This document shows positions 34,325 to 42,788 of a stretch of DNA of 64,000 nucleotides, one piece after another; within the stretch, counting starts at the first letter, position 1; every line of letters starts with the position of its first letter. The position numbers and the translations under genes are program-made. Source of the stretch: CAWCQC01 sp963819905 (GTDB lineage: Bacteria > Actinomycetota > Thermoleophilia > Gaiellales > Gaiellaceae); the NCBI GenBank assembly GCA_963819905.1, contig CAWFXP010000001.1, positions 434,001-498,000 on the forward strand, written 5' to 3'. The notes beneath the pieces were generated by a model that searched no databases, was not told the DNA's origin, and saw nothing but the letters and a program-made list of their open reading frames with translations.

Positions 34325-35386
34325 GTGAGCAAGCTGCGGCTGGGCATCATCGGCGCGGGCTCCTGGACGGTCGCCTCCCACCTCCCGAACTTCGGGCGAC
34401 GCGCAGAGGAGATCGAGTTCGTCGCCGTATGCCGAAAAGGCCCAGGCATGCTCGAGCGCATCCGCGACGACTGGGGCTTTGCGGTCGCGAGCGAGGACTA
34501 CCGCGATGTGCTCGAGGCGGGTATCGACATCTGCCTCGTAGCGAGCCCACCCAGCCTCCACCACGAGCACGCGACGGCGGCGCTCGAGGCCGGCGCGCAC
34601 GTCCTCGTCGAGAAGCCTTTCACGATAGACCCAGCCGACGCGTGGGACCTGGTCGCGACGGCCGAGCGGACGGGGAAGCATCTACTCGTGAGCTACGGCT
34701 GGAACTACCTTCCGATCGTGCGCGGGGCCAAGCGGCTCATGGAAGAGCGCGGGATCGGGCAGGCCGAGGTGATGGCGATCCTCATGGCCTCGCAATGTCG
34801 CGAGCTCCTGTCGAACCGCGGGGCCTATCCGGACTCGTCGCCCGATGTCCAGCCCGACCAGGCGACCTGGACCGAGCCGGCGACCTCCGGCGGCGGGTAC
34901 GGCCAGGCGCAGCTCACCCATGCGCTCGGGCTCGCGCTCTGGTTGACGGGCCTTCGCGGTGAGGAGGTCTTCGCGCTCATGTCGGCGCCGCTGTCCGCGC
35001 CGGTCGAGCTCCACGACGCGTTCTCGATCCGCTACGAGGGCGGCGCCATCGGGACGATGTCGGGTGGCTCCTGCCACCTCGGTGCGGGTGGGCTCAAGGA
35101 TCAGCTCGAAGTGCGGGCGATCGGCTCGGACGGGCAGCTCCATGTCGACCTCGAGCGGGAGCTCGTGTGGCTGTACCACGGCCCGGGGGACGAGGTGCGC
35201 CGTACCTTCGATCCAAACGCCGGTCTTTACGACTGCGACGGGCCCCCGCAGACGCTCATGGACCTCGCCCTCGACCGCGACGTCGACAACTGCTCTCCAG
35301 GGGAGCTCGGTGCCCGCACGGTCGAGATCCTCGATGCCGGCTACCGGAGCGCAGAGAGCGGGCGACCAGAGCGCGTCGGGGCCTGA
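34325..35386 (+). CDS. Gfo/Idh/MocA-family oxidoreductase
   Basis: A 353-residue NAD(P)-dependent dehydrogenase. The N-terminal Rossmann fold has LGIIGAGSW (about residue 5), the CLVASPPSLHHEHATAALEAG strand and the EKPF motif (about 98) with its catalytic-type Lys. The C-terminal substrate domain contains SGGGYGQAQLTHALGLALWL with a likely active-site His in THALG. Typical substrates are inositols, sugar alcohols or sugars. GTG 34325 is chosen because the conserved Rossmann strand starts there and the operators occupy the upstream region; an earlier ATG at 34133 would put the operators in the coding region. It probably belongs to the LacI regulon. Confidence 0.87.
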   Translation: MSKLRLGIIGAGSWTVASHLPNFGRRAEEIEFVAVCRKGPGMLERIRDDWGFAVASEDYRDVLEAGIDICLVASPPSLHHEHATAALEAGAHVLVEKPFTIDPADAWDLVATAERTGKHLLVSYGWNYLPIVRGAKRLMEERGIGQAEVMAILMASQCRELLSNRGAYPDSSPDVQPDQATWTEPATSGGGYGQAQLTHALGLALWLTGLRGEEVFALMSAPLSAPVELHDAFSIRYEGGAIGTMSGGSCHLGAGGLKDQLEVRAIGSDGQLHVDLERELVWLYHGPGDEVRRTFDPNAGLYDCDGPPQTLMDLALDRDVDNCSPGELGARTVEILDAGYRSAESGRPERVGA

Positions 35387-35441
35387 TCGCTTCGGCCCTG
35401 CGGGCGGCTCAGGAAGCCAGAATCGTGCGAAGCCGGCAGGC

Positions 35442-35470
35442 TTGATCCGAGCTTCCTCCTCCTGTACGGT
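35442..35470 (+). promoter_or_regulatory. Promoter of the E1 dehydrogenase operon
   Basis: TTGATC (35442-35447), a 17-bp spacer, and TACGGT (35465-35470) preceded by TG, an extended -10. Operators begin 8 bp after the -10. Confidence 0.6.
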
Positions 35471-35478
35471 AGCGCCTC

Positions 35479-35502
35479 GGAAACGTATCCGGTAATGATT
35501 CC
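35479..35502. promoter_or_regulatory. LacI-family operator pair, site 6
   Basis: GGAAACGTATCC and GGTAATGATTCC abut as two 12-mers, in the same layout as the pair at 34279-34302. They cover the expected transcription start of the E1-beta gene at 35518. Confidence 0.65.
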
Positions 35503-35517
35503 TGACCGGTCGACGCG

Positions 35518-36531
35518 ATGAACGGTGACGTCACAACAGAGGGCAAGCTCGAGCTGACGATGGGCGAAGCGATCAATCGTGCCCTCGCGGAGGCCCTCGA
35601 CGGCGACGAGCCCGTGATGCACCTCGGCCAGGACATCGGTCCGTACGGCGGAACGTTCGGCGTGACGCGCGGGCTCCATGAGCGCTTCGGCTCCGATGTG
35701 ATCCGCGACGGGCCGCTGTGCGAGTCGTCGACGGTGGGGTTCGCGATCGGGCTCGCAATCTCAGGGGTGCGCACGATCGTCGAGATCGAGTTCTTCGACT
35801 TCGTGGGCGTCGCCATGGACCAGATCGTGAACCAGGCGGCCAAGTTGCACTACTTCACCGGCGGACGGCTGTCGGTGCCGCTCGTCATCCGGACGCCGAT
35901 CGTCTCGCGGCTCGGTACCGGCCCTCAGCACTCACAGAGTCTCGAGGCGTGGTTCATGCACGTACCCGGAATCAAGATCGCCATGCCGTCGAACGCATCG
36001 GATGCGTACGGGCTGATGCGGAGCGCCTTACGAGACCACAATCCCGTGCTCTTCGTCGAGAACGTCCGCCTCTACGGTCGGCGCGCCGCCGTCGACCTGG
36101 AGGAGGCGCCAATCCCGTTCGGAGCCGCTCGCGTGGCCAGGCCGGGCTCGGACGTCACCGTGGTCGCCCTGTCGAACATGGTCGACGAGGCGCTGGCCGC
36201 CGCGGACATGCTCGCCTCGCGCGGCATCTCGGTCGAGGTGATCGACCCGCGGACGATCGCGCCGCTGGACATGGACACGATTCTGGCGTCGCTGGCGCGA
36301 ACCGGCAAGATCGTGGTCTGCCACGACGCACACAAGACGTGCGGGTTCGGTGCGGAGCTCGCGGCGCGTTGCATGGAGCTCGGCTTCGACCACCTGGACG
36401 CGCCGGTCGAACGCGTCGCCGGCCTCGACGTGCCGATCCCGTGCGGCCGCGAGCTGGAGCACGTCTACCCGAGCGCCGAATCCGTCGCCGCGGCCGTCGA
36501 GAAGCTGGTGGCGGGAGGATCGCGCGGGTGA
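35518..36531 (+). CDS. Thiamine-dependent dehydrogenase E1 beta subunit
   Basis: A 337-residue transketolase-like beta subunit of the pyruvate/acetoin/branched-chain 2-oxoacid dehydrogenase group. It begins LTMGEAINRALAEAL, with GQDIGPYGGTFGVTRGL, GPLCESSTVGFAIGLA, the FFDFVGVAMDQIVNQAAKLHYFTGG core, GTGPQHSQSLEAWF and IDPRTIAPLD. It pairs with the alpha subunit encoded 3 bp overlapping downstream (GTGA). Together they decarboxylate a 2-oxo acid; the substrate may be pyruvate, a keto-deoxy product of the pathway, or acetoin. Its promoter carries the shared operator. Confidence 0.9.
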   Translation: MNGDVTTEGKLELTMGEAINRALAEALDGDEPVMHLGQDIGPYGGTFGVTRGLHERFGSDVIRDGPLCESSTVGFAIGLAISGVRTIVEIEFFDFVGVAMDQIVNQAAKLHYFTGGRLSVPLVIRTPIVSRLGTGPQHSQSLEAWFMHVPGIKIAMPSNASDAYGLMRSALRDHNPVLFVENVRLYGRRAAVDLEEAPIPFGAARVARPGSDVTVVALSNMVDEALAAADMLASRGISVEVIDPRTIAPLDMDTILASLARTGKIVVCHDAHKTCGFGAELAARCMELGFDHLDAPVERVAGLDVPIPCGRELEHVYPSAESVAAAVEKLVAGGSRG

Positions 36532-37883
36532 CGCGGCTGACTCTTCCGCTGCTGTCGATCTCGATGGAAGAGGGAACGGTGCTCGCCTGGCTGGTCGACG
36601 ACGGCGACGACGTCGTCGCAGGAGCCCCTGTCGTGGAGATCGAGACGGACAAGGCGACCGTCCAGGTCGAGGCGCCCGGGTCGGGCCGGATCCGGATCGT
36701 GGCCCCCGTCGGGGCAACGGTGCAGGTCGACGCGCTGCTCGCCGAGATCGAGGAGGAGCCGGCAGAGATCGACGTGCCGGAAGCTTCGCGCTCCGCGCCC
36801 GTCCGAGCGGCGCCGCGGCGCAGGCGGGAGAGCCCAGCGATCGAGTACGAGACGCGGGAGTCCCTGGCCCCGAGCGCACTTCCCGTTGCGGTCGAGGAGG
36901 CAGTTCCGGGTGAGCGACCCACCGATCTCGATGATGGCGAGCTCGTCGAGCTGTACCGGACCATGGTCCGGATCAGAGCGTTCGAGGAGCAGGTGGTCGA
37001 CGCCTACAACGCGCGTCTCGTGCCGGGCTCGACCCATCCGTGCATCGGTCAGGAGGCGTCGAAGGTCGGGGCCGTCTCCGCGCTCGGGCCCGACGACCTG
37101 GTTCTCGCGACCTACCGCGGGCATGGGGAGGCGATCGCGCTCGGCGTCGACCCAACGGCCGTCATGACCGAGCTCATGGCTCGGGCTCCGGGCCTGTGCA
37201 GGGGAAAGGGCGGCTCGATGCACCTGTCCGATCCCGAGCGCGGCCTGATCATGACGAACGCGATCGTCGCCGGGCACATCCCCATCGCCGGTGGCGTCGC
37301 GCTGTCGTGCAAGCACCGCGGGACCGGCCAGGTAGTCGCCTGCTTCTTCGGCGACGGGGCGTCCTGTGAAGGCGAGTTCTTCGAGACACTGAACATGGCT
37401 CAGCTCTGGCAGGTGCCGCTCGTGCTGGTGTGTGAGAACAACGGCTGGGCGATCTCGGTGCCCACGTCTCTCAGCCAGGCGACACCGGACATCGCAGACC
37501 GCGCGCGTGGGTTCGGCATGCCGGCGAGCGTCGTCGACGGCAATGACGTGATCGCGGTGCGCGCCGCCGTGGCCGCAGGCGTCGATCGCGCGCGGGCCGG
37601 CGGGGGGCCGACCTTCGTGGAGTGCAAGACAGTGCGTTGGGAGCGGCACTCCGCTCTGTCGGCCGGGGCCGACCCCGTCGAGGGACGCCGCGCCTGGCAG
37701 CGTGCCGATCCGATACCGCGATTCGGAGCTGCTCTTGTCGCCTGGGCAGTCACGGATGCCGAGAGCCTGGCGAGCGTCGACACCGAGGCTGCCGAGGAGG
37801 CTGGCGAAGTTCGTCGCCTTGCCGAGAAGGCGCCCTTCCCGTCGCCAAATTCGATCTACGAGGACGTCTTCGCCGGTGGCTAG
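36528..37883 (+). CDS. Lipoyl domain fused to thiamine-dependent E1 alpha subunit
   Basis: A 451-residue protein. Residues about 1-75 form a lipoyl/biotinyl carrier domain: LPLLSISMEEGTVLAWL, and EIETDKATVQVEAPGSG with the lysine that would be lipoylated (about residue 44). A Pro/Arg-rich linker follows (about 85-125). Residues about 130-450 are E1 alpha: MVRIRAFEEQVVDAYN, HPCIGQEASKVGAVSAL, GKGGSMH, FFGDGASCEGEFFETLNMAQLW with the GDG-type ThDP/Mg site, and the RWERHSALSAGADP ending. Normally the lipoyl domain is on the E2 acyltransferase, and no E2 or E3 gene is near. GTG 36528 overlaps the E1 beta stop. Confidence 0.9.
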   Translation: MTRLTLPLLSISMEEGTVLAWLVDDGDDVVAGAPVVEIETDKATVQVEAPGSGRIRIVAPVGATVQVDALLAEIEEEPAEIDVPEASRSAPVRAAPRRRRESPAIEYETRESLAPSALPVAVEEAVPGERPTDLDDGELVELYRTMVRIRAFEEQVVDAYNARLVPGSTHPCIGQEASKVGAVSALGPDDLVLATYRGHGEAIALGVDPTAVMTELMARAPGLCRGKGGSMHLSDPERGLIMTNAIVAGHIPIAGGVALSCKHRGTGQVVACFFGDGASCEGEFFETLNMAQLWQVPLVLVCENNGWAISVPTSLSQATPDIADRARGFGMPASVVDGNDVIAVRAAVAAGVDRARAGGGPTFVECKTVRWERHSALSAGADPVEGRRAWQRADPIPRFGAALVAWAVTDAESLASVDTEAAEEAGEVRRLAEKAPFPSPNSIYEDVFAGG

Positions 37884-37890
37884 GCCTGGC

Positions 37891-39021
37891 GTGGTGAGCA
37901 CGGTCGAGCGGCTTACGATCAGGGACATCGAGCTGATCCCGATCGTCGCGCCACTCGCGCAGGAGTACCGGGGCAGCTACTACCGGATGGCAAACCGAGC
38001 AACGGTGGTCATCCGCATTCGCACCGATGAGGGCGTCGTCGGCGAGGCCTATGCCGGCGACGAGGACGAGACGCTCGCGCGGATCGTCGCGATCGTCCGG
38101 GACGAGATCGCTCCCCGTGTGATCGGGGAGGATGCGCTGGCCGTGGAGCGGTGCTGGGCACGGGCGTTCCCGGTGACGTTCGATCAGCTTCGAGATCGCC
38201 GGGTAGCGCTCGTCGCGCTCGCGCTCGTCGACCACGCGCTGTGGGATCTCGTCGGGAAGGCGAGCGGGCTGCCCCTCTGGCGCTTGTGGGGTGGCTATCG
38301 CGATTGCATGCCGGTGAACATCATCGGCGGGTACTACGGCCGCGATCTGGGAGGTATCCGCGACGAGGTGTCCGAATGGGTCGCCATGGGGTTCCGCGGA
38401 TGCAAGTTCAAGATCGGCCAGCTGACACCGTCGGAGGATGCGGAGCGCGTCCGCGTCGTCAGGGAGACGGCCGGGCCGGACTTCGTCATCACCGTCGACG
38501 CGAACCAGGGCTACCCGTTGCACGCTGCGCTCGAGGTGTCCGACATGATCCGCGACCTCGGCATCCGGTGGTTCGAAGAGCCGTGTCGGTGGCGATCTGA
38601 CAGACGCTCACTGCGCGAGGTGCGCGCGCGCGCAGGAATCGCGACCTGCGCCGGCCAGAGCGAGCATTCCGCGGCCGGATGCCGGGACCTCTTCGAGCTC
38701 GGCGCAGTGGACGTCTGCAACTTCGACGCGTCCTGGTCTGGGGGATGCAGTGAGTGGCGGCGGATGGCCGCGGTCGCCCACGTCTACGAGGTCGAGGTGG
38801 GTCATCACGAGGAACCCCACGTTGCGCTGCACCTGCTTGCCAGCCAGCCGCATTCGACCTATGCGGAGGTCTTCCATCCCGATCGCGATCCGCTCTGGTG
38901 GAACCTCGTCGTGAACCGGCCGGCTCTCGAGGACGGGACGATGCGACTCCCCGACGCGCCCGGGTTCGGCTGGGAGCTCGACGAGAGCTACATCGACCGC
39001 CACCGAGTCGACCGAGACTGA
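37891..39021 (+). CDS. Mandelate racemase/muconate lactonizing family enzyme 2
   Basis: A 376-residue enolase-superfamily enzyme. The capping domain reads TIRDIELIPIVAPLAQEYRGSY. The barrel has Lys-x-Lys in CKFKIGQ (about 172-174), first metal ligand D in VDANQG (about 201), second in WFEEPC (about 227), third in CAGQSEHS (about 252), and a His in VGHHEEPHVALH (about 305). This differs from the enzyme at 19829 and suggests another sugar-acid dehydratase or epimerase, the D-galactonate/mandelate-type. The start is uncertain: GTG at 37876, 37891 or 37894 are in frame; 37891 is chosen, lacking a strong ribosome site. It closes the plus-strand operon with the E1 genes. Confidence 0.83.
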   Translation: MVSTVERLTIRDIELIPIVAPLAQEYRGSYYRMANRATVVIRIRTDEGVVGEAYAGDEDETLARIVAIVRDEIAPRVIGEDALAVERCWARAFPVTFDQLRDRRVALVALALVDHALWDLVGKASGLPLWRLWGGYRDCMPVNIIGGYYGRDLGGIRDEVSEWVAMGFRGCKFKIGQLTPSEDAERVRVVRETAGPDFVITVDANQGYPLHAALEVSDMIRDLGIRWFEEPCRWRSDRRSLREVRARAGIATCAGQSEHSAAGCRDLFELGAVDVCNFDASWSGGCSEWRRMAAVAHVYEVEVGHHEEPHVALHLLASQPHSTYAEVFHPDRDPLWWNLVVNRPALEDGTMRLPDAPGFGWELDESYIDRHRVDRD

Positions 39022-39039
39022 CGAGGCCGCCTGGGTCGG

Positions 39040-39630
39040 TCAGCCCGGTCGCGGGACGAGCGGCTCGCCGGCGAGGAGGCGCTCGATGCCGCCCATGCCC
39101 CAGTGCGAGCGTCCGTCGGCGTAGAGGGACGGGACACCGCGAACCCCGGCCGCCTGCGCGCCGTGCCGGATCTGCGCCAGCCGGGCGATCCTCGGCGGGG
39201 CGTAGGCGGCCTGCAACGCCTCGGCCGGGTCGAGGCCGGCGCGTTCGGCGGCGCGCTCGACCTCCCCGTCGGTCGCGATGTCCTCGCCTTCGCAGAAGAA
39301 CGCCTCGTAGAACGCGTGGCGAAGCTCCCGCAGGCGGCCCTGCTCGCTTGCCCAGAGGCACGCCGCGAGCGGCAGGGTCGAGCGCGGCTGGTACCTGGGC
39401 AGGTGGATCTCGATGCCGAGCTCGAGCGCGCGGCGGTAGACGTGCGCCGTCCAGTCGGTACGGAGATGGTCGCCGCGCGGCTCGAGCAGCGGCTTCGGCG
39501 CCGGGCGCAGCTCGAGCGGAAGCCACTCGACGACGACGGCACGCTGGTCCTCCGCCGCCTCGACGGCGTGCGACTCGAGGTACGAGTACGGGCAGACGAG
39601 GTCGAAGTAGAAGCGGACCGTCCGCGGCAC
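39040..39630 (-). CDS. DsbA-family/2-hydroxychromene-2-carboxylate isomerase-like protein
   Basis: A 196-residue thioredoxin-fold protein. It begins VRFYFDLVCPYSYLESHAVE with CPYSYL in place of a DsbA CxxC, so only one Cys is in the motif and disulfide exchange is unlikely. GVRGVPSLYADGRSHWGMGGIERL is the cis-proline loop and C-terminus. Such CPxxY/S members (FrnE, HCCA isomerase) act as isomerases or glutathione-type transferases. GTG 39630 is the start. It is convergent with the enolase-family gene and divergent from the nitrilase, so it is probably monocistronic. Confidence 0.78.
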   Translation of the reverse strand: MPRTVRFYFDLVCPYSYLESHAVEAAEDQRAVVVEWLPLELRPAPKPLLEPRGDHLRTDWTAHVYRRALELGIEIHLPRYQPRSTLPLAACLWASEQGRLRELRHAFYEAFFCEGEDIATDGEVERAAERAGLDPAEALQAAYAPPRIARLAQIRHGAQAAGVRGVPSLYADGRSHWGMGGIERLLAGEPLVPRPG

Positions 39631-39640
39631 GCGGGCAGGT

Positions 39641-39646
39641 TATAGA
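39641..39646 (+). promoter_or_regulatory. -10 box for the nitrilase-family gene
   Basis: TATAGA lies 11-16 bp before the ATG at 39657, the spacing of a leaderless transcript. No -35 or ribosome site is evident. Confidence 0.4.
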
Positions 39647-39656
39647 GTGGGCCTCG

Positions 39657-40496
39657 ATGCTCGTCGCGGTCGCCCAGATCGAGCCCGAGCTGGGCGAGCG
39701 CTCGCGGAACCTCGAACGGTGCCTCGCCCGCCTGGACGAGGCAGGCGCGGCGGGCTGCTCGCTGGTCGTCCTGCCCGAGTGCGCGAGCTCCGGCTACGTG
39801 TTCGACAGCCCGGACGAGGCGATGGCCTACGCAGAGGAGGTGCCGGGCCCTTTCGTCCGTGCGCTCGAGGACCGGTGCGAGCGCCTCGGTATCCACTGCG
39901 TGTCGGGCATGCTCGAGCGCGACGGCGACGTGCTCCGCAACACGGCCGTCCTCGTCGGGCCGGAGGGTCTCGTCGGGCGCTACCGGAAATCGCATCTGCC
40001 GTTCCTGGGCGTCGATCGCTTCGTGCAGGCAGGGGACGAGCTCTCCGTGTTCGATACCGAGCTCGGCCGGATCGGGCTCGAGATCTGCTACGACCTGCGG
40101 TTCCCCGAGGTGACCCGTGCCCTGGCTCTCGCCGGGGCGGAGCTGGTCGCGCTGCCGACGAACTGGCCCGTCGAGGCCGCCGCGAACGCAGAGCTCCTGA
40201 CGACGGCGCGCGCGTACGAGAATCGCATCTTCCTCCTGGTCGCGAATCGCGTCGGCCGCGAGCGGTCGGCCGAGTTCTGCGGCCGGAGCCAGATCGTCGA
40301 CCAGGCCGGCGCCCGCCTCGCCGAGACGGACGCGGCGAGCGAGTGCCTGCTCGTCGCCGAGATCGACGTCGAGCGAGCTCGCGACAAGTCGATCGTGCCG
40401 GCGCCGGGCGCCTACGAGATGCACCTGTTCGACCACCGGCGGCCGGAGCTCTACGGCACGCTGGCGGAGGAGCGAGAGCCGGTGAACACCCGATGA
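39657..40496 (+). CDS. Nitrilase/carbon-nitrogen hydrolase family protein
   Basis: A 279-residue CN-hydrolase. The catalytic triad is visible: Glu in VLPECASSGY (about 38), Lys in YRKSHLPFLG (about 108) and Cys in EICYDLRFPEV (about 142). It belongs to amidases such as omega-amidase or N-carbamoyl-amino-acid hydrolase rather than true nitrilases, because CYD replaces the WE-type pattern. The start ATG 39657 is close to a -10 box, suggesting leaderless translation. The next gene, a cyclase-like amide hydrolase, is 14 bp downstream, so they probably form an operon for C-N bond hydrolysis. Confidence 0.87.
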   Translation: MLVAVAQIEPELGERSRNLERCLARLDEAGAAGCSLVVLPECASSGYVFDSPDEAMAYAEEVPGPFVRALEDRCERLGIHCVSGMLERDGDVLRNTAVLVGPEGLVGRYRKSHLPFLGVDRFVQAGDELSVFDTELGRIGLEICYDLRFPEVTRALALAGAELVALPTNWPVEAAANAELLTTARAYENRIFLLVANRVGRERSAEFCGRSQIVDQAGARLAETDAASECLLVAEIDVERARDKSIVPAPGAYEMHLFDHRRPELYGTLAEEREPVNTR

Positions 40497-40510
40497 GAGA
40501 GGAGTGACGG

Positions 40511-41464
40511 ATGGCTGACGAGCTGCGCCCGGAGGCCCTGGTCGACAGGGACGGGCTGAAGGTGTCGAAGAGCCCATGGGGCCCGGACGACGAGATCGGG
40601 CGGCTCAACTGGCTCACCCAGGACTCGGTGAAGACGATCCTCGAGCGGCTCGACGGACGGAAGGTGTTCGACCTGAACGTCGACTACTTCATGGGCATGC
40701 CGTCGTGGACCGCGGCCGGCGATCCGCGCTTCGACATCCGGATGACCCATACGCCGCAGGGCTCCGTGCTCGACAACCTCTCGGGCGTCGGTGCGGCCGT
40801 CCACGAGAAGTACAGCTACTGCGGCGACGCGATGTCGCTCTACACGCACTGCGGAACGCACATCGACACGCTCAACCACCTCGGTCACTGGGGCTGCTTC
40901 TGGAACGGCTGGACGGCCGACGAGAAGCTCGGCTCCCGCCACTGGACGGTCGGCGGCACCGACAAGTACCCGCCGATCATGGCCCGCGGCGTCCTGCTCG
41001 ACGTCGCCGGCATGCACGGCGTCGACTGCCTCGACGACGGCCACCCGGTCACGCCGCAGGAGCTCCAGGACTGCGTCGAGAAGCAGGGGGTCGAGCTTCG
41101 CCAGGGGGACGTCGTGTGTGTCCGCATGGGGCGCATGACGAAGTGGCCGGACTTCGACGGCTACCTGATGGCGCCGCCCGGCATCAACCTCGATTCGGCG
41201 AAATGGCTGTGCGAGGAGGCGGGCGCGATGTGCATCGCGGGCGACACGATCGGGCTCGAGGTGATCCCGCACGACGTGCCGGACTCGTTCCTGCCCGTGC
41301 ACGCCTACATGTTCGCCACCGCCGGCTCGCAGATCATCGAGGTCGTCTGGATGGAGGAGCTCGCGGCGGAGAAGCAGTACGAGTTCGCCTTCCTCGGCTT
41401 CCCGATGAAGATTCGCGGCGCGACCGGCGCGCCGATGCCCTCGGTGGCGGTGCCGATCAGGTAG
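40511..41464 (+). CDS. Cyclase-family metal-dependent hydrolase (KynB-like)
   Basis: A 317-residue cyclase/arylformamidase-type enzyme. The metal site is LYTHCGTHIDTLNHLGHWG, the family HxGTHxDxxxH pattern (here HCGTHIDTLNH, about residues 117-127). DEIGRLNWLT is near the start, and a GDTIGLEV strand and HDVPDSFLPVHAYM follow; the family hydrolyses amides or lactones, including formylkynurenine. It follows the nitrilase-type gene by 14 bp; GAGAGGAG precedes the ATG. Its stop overlaps the left end of the dyad element 41461-41499. Confidence 0.87.
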   Translation: MADELRPEALVDRDGLKVSKSPWGPDDEIGRLNWLTQDSVKTILERLDGRKVFDLNVDYFMGMPSWTAAGDPRFDIRMTHTPQGSVLDNLSGVGAAVHEKYSYCGDAMSLYTHCGTHIDTLNHLGHWGCFWNGWTADEKLGSRHWTVGGTDKYPPIMARGVLLDVAGMHGVDCLDDGHPVTPQELQDCVEKQGVELRQGDVVCVRMGRMTKWPDFDGYLMAPPGINLDSAKWLCEEAGAMCIAGDTIGLEVIPHDVPDSFLPVHAYMFATAGSQIIEVVWMEELAAEKQYEFAFLGFPMKIRGATGAPMPSVAVPIR

Positions 41465-41499
41465 GGGCCGACGCGGGGCGGGACAGGTCCCGCCCCTAC
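41461..41499. repeat. GTAGGGGC-type dyad element, copy 3
   Basis: GTAGGGGC at the left and GCCCCTAC at the right, with an internal GGGGCGGGAC/GTCCCGCCCC stem (41475-41497). It overlaps the stop codons of both converging genes, as the copy at 5664 overlaps one. Terminator or dispersed palindrome. Confidence 0.6.
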
Positions 41500-42447
41500 A
41501 GGGGGGCGAGGACCACGTTCGGGAAGGCAGCCGGCTCGGCGCGGTAGCGCTCGTACACCGCGATCGCGATCGCGAGATCCTGTACCGCCAGGCCGGTCGA
41601 GTCGAAGACGGTGATCTCTTCGTCGGACGACCGGCCGGCCTCGAGGCCGGCCAGGACGCGGCCGAGCTCGGCCACGCCGTCCCGGCCGAGGCGTCCCTCG
41701 GCGACCGCCGCCGCGATGTCGCCGTTGTGGCTCGCCTGCGCCCACTCGTCGCAGACGACGCGGGTGCGCAGGAGCTCCGCGACCTCGATCTCGGCTTTGC
41801 CGGGCCCGTCGGCGCCCATCAGGCTCACGTGCTGGCCCGGGCGGAGCATCCCTTCCCGGAGGACCGGTTCCCGGCCAGGGGTGACGGTGACCACGACGTC
41901 GCAGGCGAGCGCCTCGAGCAGCGTCCGAGTGACGGTGACGCCGATCTCGTCGCCGGCGGCGGCTGCGACGCCCTCGTTCGTGTCGTAGAGGAGGACGTCG
42001 TGACCCCGGGCGGCCAGCGTCCGCGCGACGGCCCGTCCGTTGACGCCGGCGCCGACGACGCCTGCGCGGATCGGGCCGGGCAGCGCCAGCGTCTCGGCGG
42101 CCAGGACCGCGGCAGCTCCCGTCCGAAGCGCGGTGACGGCCGCCGCGTCGAGCAGTGCGCGCAGCTCTCCTGTCGCTGCGTCGGAGAGGACGACGACGCC
42201 GGTCACGGTGGGCAGGCCGCGGGCCGGGTTGCCGGGAAAGGAGGTGACCCACTTGAGGACCGCGTAGCCGCCGCCCCGCCGCGGGCATCGCCCGGAAGTC
42301 GCCGTCGGCAGCCTCGACGTAGACCTTGGCGGGCATCTGCCAGGCGCCGCGGGCGTGCTCGAGGAACGCCGAGCGGACCGCCTCGACGGCATCGGCGGGG
42401 TCGACGACGGCCGCGACGTCGGCCGTCGAGAAGACCGGGACCGGCAC
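41496..42447 (-). CDS. Ornithine cyclodeaminase/mu-crystallin family protein, one frameshift
   Basis: An NAD-dependent ornithine cyclodeaminase, alanine dehydrogenase or ketimine reductase type. N-terminus from GTG 42447: VPVPVFSTADVAAVVDPADAVEAV, then FRAMPAA; at about 42275 one extra base (a run of four C on the plus strand) shifts the frame, and GGGYAVLKWVTSFPGNP continues. The Rossmann loop is AGVVGAGVNGRAVA, then LLYDTNE and the GKAEIEVAELL segment. The length of about 317 matches the family. The substrate might be a cyclic imino acid or alanine. It follows the small uncharacterised gene. Confidence 0.8.
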
Positions 42448-42450
42448 GGG

Positions 42451-42788
42451 TCAGGCCTCTCGGCGCGCGAGTAGGCCGCGTAGGCCTCGAACGCCCGCTG
42501 CCGGCGCCGCGAGTCCTCGATCATCTCCTGGAGCTCGGCGATCCTCGCCTCGAAGCGTCCGCGGGCGTCCTCGGGCGGCTCCTTGGTCGCGAAGCCGATG
42601 CGGCGAAGGGTCTCGACGTCCTCGGGCGGCATACCCTCGAACGCGATGGCGTCCGCCCGCCAGGCCTCCGCGTCCCGGATGACCGGCTCGAGCTGGCGGG
42701 TCAACGCCTCCTCTCGCTCTCGCTCGAACTCGAGCGAGTCGAGCGCCTCCTGCCGGCGCCGCGCGACGGCGATCTCCTCCCGGTTCAT
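42451..42788 (-). CDS. Uncharacterised charged helical protein
   Basis: About 112 residues, rich in Arg, Glu and Ala: REEIAVARRRQEALDSLEF, then REREEALTRQLEPVIRDAEAW, FEGMPPEDVETLRRIGF and an ARFEARIAEL-like region; coiled-coil-like, with no cysteine. I do not recognise it. ATG 42788 overlaps the stop of the amidase gene (ATGA), so it is translated after it. The true end is unclear: in the sequence its frame runs on into the ornithine cyclodeaminase reading frame, and a TGA at 42451-42453 in another frame just before the next GTG suggests a further one-base error. Confidence 0.5.
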
